Below, in pieces: positions 33,767 to 35,612 of a stretch of DNA of 35,612 nt. Every line of letters starts with the position of its first letter. Position 1 is the first letter of the stretch. This stretch comes from Sulfurisoma sp. (GTDB lineage Bacteria; Pseudomonadota; Gammaproteobacteria; Burkholderiales; Rhodocyclaceae), in contig JAUYFI010000171.1 in NCBI GenBank assembly GCA_030691075.1, forward strand, positions 1 to 35,612, given 5' to 3'. Under the pieces are notes generated by a model, which did not search any database, was not told where the DNA came from, and saw only the letters and a list, made by a program, of their open reading frames with translations. The position numbers and the translations under genes were made by a program.

Positions 33767-34037
33767 CTTGATTCAAATAGTCCCGCGTTGCCTTGCGGCT
33801 CGGGATTACAGTCTTGAGGAAGAAATAGTCTTCCTCCTCGATAAACGGCACCAAGTAGGCGTAGTTATCGCACGCAACCACGAGAACGCGCTGCCTGGGG
33901 TATTTCGCCTGGTTCGGGTGAGCCAAGATATCCAGCAACCCACCGGCCTCGATTGAGACAACAATGCGCTCAAACGAAATACCCCGCTCTGCTTTGACGG
34001 TCTCGTTCTTCTCCGGGCTCCAGCGAAATGGTTTCAT
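33744..34037 (-). CDS. BrnT-like (DUF497) toxin
   Basis: A 97-residue protein starting MKPFRWSPEKNETVKAERGI, with the BrnT/DUF497 layout: an N-terminal F-W-x-x-x-K-N motif, GISFERIV, and a C-terminal VIPSRKATRDYL. Family members fold like RelE and cleave mRNA. It precedes its antitoxin, as in BrnTA systems. The ATG lies only six bases after a good -10 element, and there is no ribosome site, so the mRNA is probably leaderless. The match to BrnT is weaker than that of the brnT gene at 35105. Confidence 0.75.
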   Translation of the reverse strand: MKPFRWSPEKNETVKAERGISFERIVVSIEAGGLLDILAHPNQAKYPRQRVLVVACDNYAYLVPFIEEEDYFFLKTVIPSRKATRDYLNQGETDAEN

Positions 34038-34043
34038 GGCGGC

Positions 34044-34072
34044 ATGTTACGCCGCTGTGTGCCTTTTGTCAC
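34044..34072 (-). promoter_or_regulatory. Promoter of the BrnT-like cassette
   Basis: GTGACA (34072-34067) and TAACAT (34049-34044) are spaced by 17 bases on the minus strand. The expected start point coincides with the A of the toxin ATG at 34037. Confidence 0.65.
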
Positions 34073-34108
34073 CACCACGCTTACATCACGAGATGCTGGC
34101 CCCACGAC

Positions 34109-34177
34109 GCCCAACGTCTGACATAACCGGCTGGCGCGACTTTATCGCGCCAGTCCGAGTTGATGGATGGGTTGGGC
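34109..34177 (-). other. attC: attC-like site A
   Basis: Minus-strand reading: R'' GCCCAAC (34177-34171) and R' GTTGGGC (34115-34109) are exact complements. Between them lie ATCAACTCGG and CCGGTTATG (L boxes) and a perfect stem CTGGCGCGA / TCGCGCCAG with a short loop; one base is unpaired between the L box and stem. It starts three bases after the yoeB stop. Confidence 0.85.
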
Positions 34178-34180
34178 CTC

Positions 34181-34447
34181 TCATTCATAGTGCGTCCACA
34201 TACGCAGGACGCGAACCGTTTTCTCTTTGGTAAAAAATTCGTACACGATACGGTGCTGAATATTGATGCGGCGAGAGTATGCACCGGCAAGATCACCGAC
34301 CAATTTTTCAAAGGGAGGTGGATTTTGAAATGGGTCGTTGGCAAGAACCGCGAGCAGTTCTTGCGCCTTTGGTTTAAGGCCGCTTGCAGCAAGCTTCTTT
34401 GCATCTTTCATTGCTTGCTTGGCATAAACAACTTCCCAACTCACCAC
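34181..34447 (-). CDS. yoeB: YoeB/Txe family mRNA interferase toxin
   Basis: An 88-residue RelE-fold toxin. The C-terminal part AYSRRINIQHRIVYEFF matches the YoeB core, in which Arg and His of the SRRI-xxxHRIVY segment act in mRNA cleavage on the ribosome; PPPFEKLVGDLAGAYSRRI is also typical. It overlaps the end of the upstream antitoxin gene by seven bases, the usual YefM-YoeB layout. An attC site follows directly. Related RelE-family names are possible. Confidence 0.88.
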   Translation of the reverse strand: MVSWEVVYAKQAMKDAKKLAASGLKPKAQELLAVLANDPFQNPPPFEKLVGDLAGAYSRRINIQHRIVYEFFTKEKTVRVLRMWTHYE

Positions 34448-34683
34448 TTAAGTTCTTTCGAGCTTTTTGCAAGGGGTTCGGCCATGCCACCCTTGATAGA
34501 CTCGCGCATGCCAGGTACGGCCAGTAGGTACAAGGTTTCTTGAATTGCGCTCCAATCTTCCGCGGAGAGAAGCACGGCGCTGCTGCGTTTTCCGGAAATG
34601 ATGATTGGCTCGTGAGATTCTACTGTTTGATCAATGAGTCGGTACAGATTTGCACGGGCTTCGCTGGCGGTAAGTGTGTTCAT
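34441..34683 (-). CDS. yefM: YefM/Phd family antitoxin
   Basis: From the ATG at 34683 the product is 80 residues: MNTLTASEARANLYRLIDQT, then PIIISGKRSSAVLLSAEDW, both family hallmarks, with an acidic/helical C-terminus that binds the toxin. A longer frame starts at 34707, but GGAG with correct spacing precedes 34683, and the longer start would lie inside the promoter. It neutralises YoeB and, with it, represses its own promoter. Confidence 0.9.
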   Translation of the reverse strand: MNTLTASEARANLYRLIDQTVESHEPIIISGKRSSAVLLSAEDWSAIQETLYLLAVPGMRESIKGGMAEPLAKSSKELKW

Positions 34684-34708
34684 TTCGTGCTCCTTCAAAG
34701 AAGCCATA

Positions 34709-34736
34709 ATGGTACGCTTTGGCGTACGCTTGTCAA
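34709..34736 (-). promoter_or_regulatory. Promoter of yefM-yoeB with palindromic operator
   Basis: A perfect TTGACA (34736-34731) and TACCAT (34714-34709) are spaced by 16 bases. The spacer carries the inverted repeat GTACGC-TTTG-GCGTAC (34712-34727). Binding by YefM or the YefM-YoeB complex there would block RNA polymerase, matching known autoregulation of the family. Confidence 0.65.
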
Positions 34737-34760
34737 GTAACTATGCGAGCGCTACAAGAG

Positions 34761-34830
34761 GCTCAACGTTTGAATTCACCGGCGCTGCGCAGCTTCATCG
34801 CGCAGCGTCCGGTGGAATGATGGGTTCGAC
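34761..34830 (-). other. attC: attC-like site B
   Basis: Minus-strand reading: R'' GTCGAAC (34830-34824), then ATTCCACCGG, an extra A, the stem CGCTGCGC / GCGCAGCG, CCGGTGAATTC, and R' GTTGAGC (34767-34761). R'' exactly complements the core GTTCGAC at the start of its own cassette (end of site C), as expected for an excisable cassette. Confidence 0.85.
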
Positions 34831-34854
34831 CACGCGTGTGAATGAGGCAATGGT

Positions 34855-35130
34855 TTACGCCGGAGAATGATTTTTGAGCCACTCGCGCAAGGCTGAGTCC
34901 ACGCGGGTTTGCCAGCCCTCGCCACTTTCGCGGAATTGCTCAACCACTTCTCGTGACAACCGAATGGTAATGCGTTCTTTGGTCGGTGCCTTCTGGGTGC
35001 CACGCACGCCCAGTTTCTTTCTAAGGGACAGTGGCAACACTTCAGCGGCCGGCTTGAATTTCGCCAGATCTTCTGCGGTTAGTTCGCGGACCTCGCCGTC
35101 AGTGTCAATCAATGGTTTGCGGCTTGCCAT
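34855..35130 (-). CDS. brnA: BrnA family antitoxin
   Basis: A 91-residue protein with the BrnA (DUF4415) layout: an N-terminal toxin-binding part (ELTAEDLAKFKPAAEVLP) and a C-terminal ribbon-helix-helix ending RITIRLSREVVEQFRESGEG, WQTRVDSALREWLK. It binds BrnT and DNA. Its start overlaps brnT by 26 bases. An attC site follows 24 bases after the stop. Confidence 0.9.
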   Translation of the reverse strand: MASRKPLIDTDGEVRELTAEDLAKFKPAAEVLPLSLRKKLGVRGTQKAPTKERITIRLSREVVEQFRESGEGWQTRVDSALREWLKNHSPA

Positions 35131-35383
35131 GTCTATTTGCCTCTCTCGTATTTGCTTTACGAAAACTGATTACCCGAATGCCCGTCTCGGTCTCGATAAA
35201 GCACAGAACATGCAGCCGGCGATCCAGGTAGCACAGCGCGATGTAACGAGTTTCGCTATATGCCTTTCGGGTGTCCGGAAACACCAGCGCAGTATTGAAA
35301 TCGACTTCCTCCGCTCGCTCAAACGAAAGCTGGCGCTCTCTGATATTTCTCTCGTTTTTGATTGGGTCAAAGTCGACTTTCAT
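35105..35383 (-). CDS. brnT: BrnT family toxin
   Basis: A 92-residue RelE-fold ribonuclease toxin. It begins MKVDFDPIKNERNIRERQLS and contains SFERAEEVDFNTALVFPDTR, then RVISFRKANTREANRH, all typical of BrnT. The toxin gene precedes the antitoxin, as in the family. There is no ribosome site, and the ATG lies seven bases after the -10 element, suggesting a leaderless message. Confidence 0.92.
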   Translation of the reverse strand: MKVDFDPIKNERNIRERQLSFERAEEVDFNTALVFPDTRKAYSETRYIALCYLDRRLHVLCFIETETGIRVISFRKANTREANRHGKPQTID

Positions 35384-35390
35384 GCGCTAG

Positions 35391-35419
35391 AGTGTATGCA
35401 CAAATAGATTGTGCGTCAA
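35391..35419 (-). promoter_or_regulatory. Promoter of brnTA with operator repeats
   Basis: TTGACG (35419-35414) and TACACT (35396-35391) are spaced by 17 bases. The inverted repeat GCACAA-ATAGA-TTGTGC (35398-35414) fills the spacer, and the 10-base direct repeat TGTATGCACA occurs at 35393-35402 and 35427-35436. These are good candidates for BrnA binding sites. Confidence 0.7.
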
Positions 35420-35467
35420 GGTTTATTGTATGCACAGTCACGTCCTGCGCTTTCGCGTGAAAGTGGG

Positions 35468-35539
35468 GTCGAACGTTCAAGGTCAGGGGCGCTGCGCGAC
35501 GCTTTATCGCGCAGCGTCCCCTGCACCGCAGGGTTGGGC
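35468..35539 (-). other. attC: attC-like site C
   Basis: Minus-strand reading: R'' GCCCAAC (35539-35533), then CAGGGG, an extra A, the stem CGCTGCGCGA / TCGCGCAGCG, CCCCTG, and R' GTTCGAC (35474-35468). R' has C in place of R at its fourth position. It starts one base after the stop of the partial gene at the right edge. Confidence 0.82.
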
Positions 35540-35540
35540 G

Positions 35541-35612
35541 TCATGCGGCCTTCTGCGGCACTAGCTTCACTTGAAGCTCACAACCGACAGCTTGCGCATA
35601 CCGTTTGAGCGT
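35541..35612 (-). CDS. Xre/HigA-like antitoxin C-terminus, partial
   Basis: The last 23 residues of a gene that enters from the right: TLKRYAQAVGCELQVKLVP and QKAA before the stop. The pattern LxxYAxAxGxxLxVKLVP is typical of the C-terminus of Xre-type helix-turn-helix antitoxins (HigA and relatives), where it follows the DNA-binding domain. It would belong to the fourth cassette; its toxin would normally be next to it, outside the window. Identification rests on a short stretch. Confidence 0.55.
   Translation of the reverse strand, partial: TLKRYAQAVGCELQVKLVPQKAA

Larger units (their letters stand above)
33331..35612 (-). mobile_element. Integron gene-cassette array of toxin-antitoxin modules (distal part)
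   Basis: Four attC-like sites (33331-33396, 34109-34177, 34761-34830, 35468-35539) each lie directly after a minus-strand toxin-antitoxin gene pair. Using the known G^TT cleavage point, complete cassettes are 33337-34114 (778 bases), 34115-34766 (652) and 34767-35473 (707), all normal sizes. A fourth cassette runs out of the window. No integrase gene is present here; attI and intI would be to the right, or the array may be an integrase-less cluster. The end at 33331 abuts a plus-strand chromosomal gene. Confidence 0.8.

Noticed and set aside
34160..34543. 127-codon plus-strand frame opposite yoeB
   Set aside because: It covers the attC site and the yoeB gene on the opposite strand and has no recognisable features.

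Overview
The window is a GC-rich segment of a betaproteobacterial chromosome around its replication origin. Gene content, protein sequences and codon use look most like Rhodocyclales; that placement is inference from the sequence, not a search result. Both parts of a classical origin neighbourhood are present: mnmG-rsmG-parA-parB followed by the complete F1Fo ATP synthase operon on the minus strand, and rpmH-rnpA-yidD-yidC-mnmE (minus) divergent from dnaA-dnaN-gyrB (plus). The strand switch at about 24.9 kb, DnaA boxes on both sides of dnaA, and two parS sites at about 11.7 kb fit bidirectional replication starting near dnaA.

Layout. 1-300: left edge with a probable remnant of an IS630-type transposase N-terminus. 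302-7290: terminator, atpC-D-G-A-H-F-E-B-I, and a clear sigma70 promoter (7235-7263). 7287-11529: parB, parA, rsmG and mnmG, with a promoter next to a parS site. 11770-16692: a branched-chain (or related) amino-acid ABC importer, livK-livH-livMG-livF, in which permease M and ATPase G are one polypeptide. 16724-17479: a TauE/SafE-family permease. 17542-20805: a large c-di-GMP enzyme (CBS-CBS-PAS-PAS-PAS-GGDEF-EAL-CZB). 20845-24805: mnmE, yidC, yidD, rnpA, rpmH. 25047-30316: dnaA, dnaN, gyrB, then a two-way terminator. 30380-31255: htpX. 31384-31959: an internally deleted diguanylate cyclase. 32125-33297: an unrecognised 390-residue protein.

The most unusual part is the right end (33331-35612). 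It reads as the distal part of an integron gene-cassette array in which every recognisable gene belongs to a toxin-antitoxin system. Three complete cassettes (a BrnT-like toxin with a ribbon-helix-helix antitoxin; YefM/YoeB; BrnT/BrnA) and the end of a fourth (C-terminus of an Xre/HigA-like antitoxin) are each followed by an attC-like site, and all run on the minus strand. The attC sites have paired R boxes, a long imperfect stem with an unpaired base, and the orientation expected for the genes. Each complete cassette carries its own promoter, and two have palindromes inside the promoter spacer that look like autoregulatory operators. No integrase gene is in the window; attI/intI would be expected to the right. 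Because the fork from dnaA would move rightward, the cassettes are head-on to replication.

How the genes work together: the left and middle parts hold core replication, segregation, tRNA modification, membrane-insertion and energy genes. The liv transporter, permease and c-di-GMP block (11.8-20.8 kb) separates mnmG from mnmE, which often lie close together in related genomes. The right end is accessory DNA.
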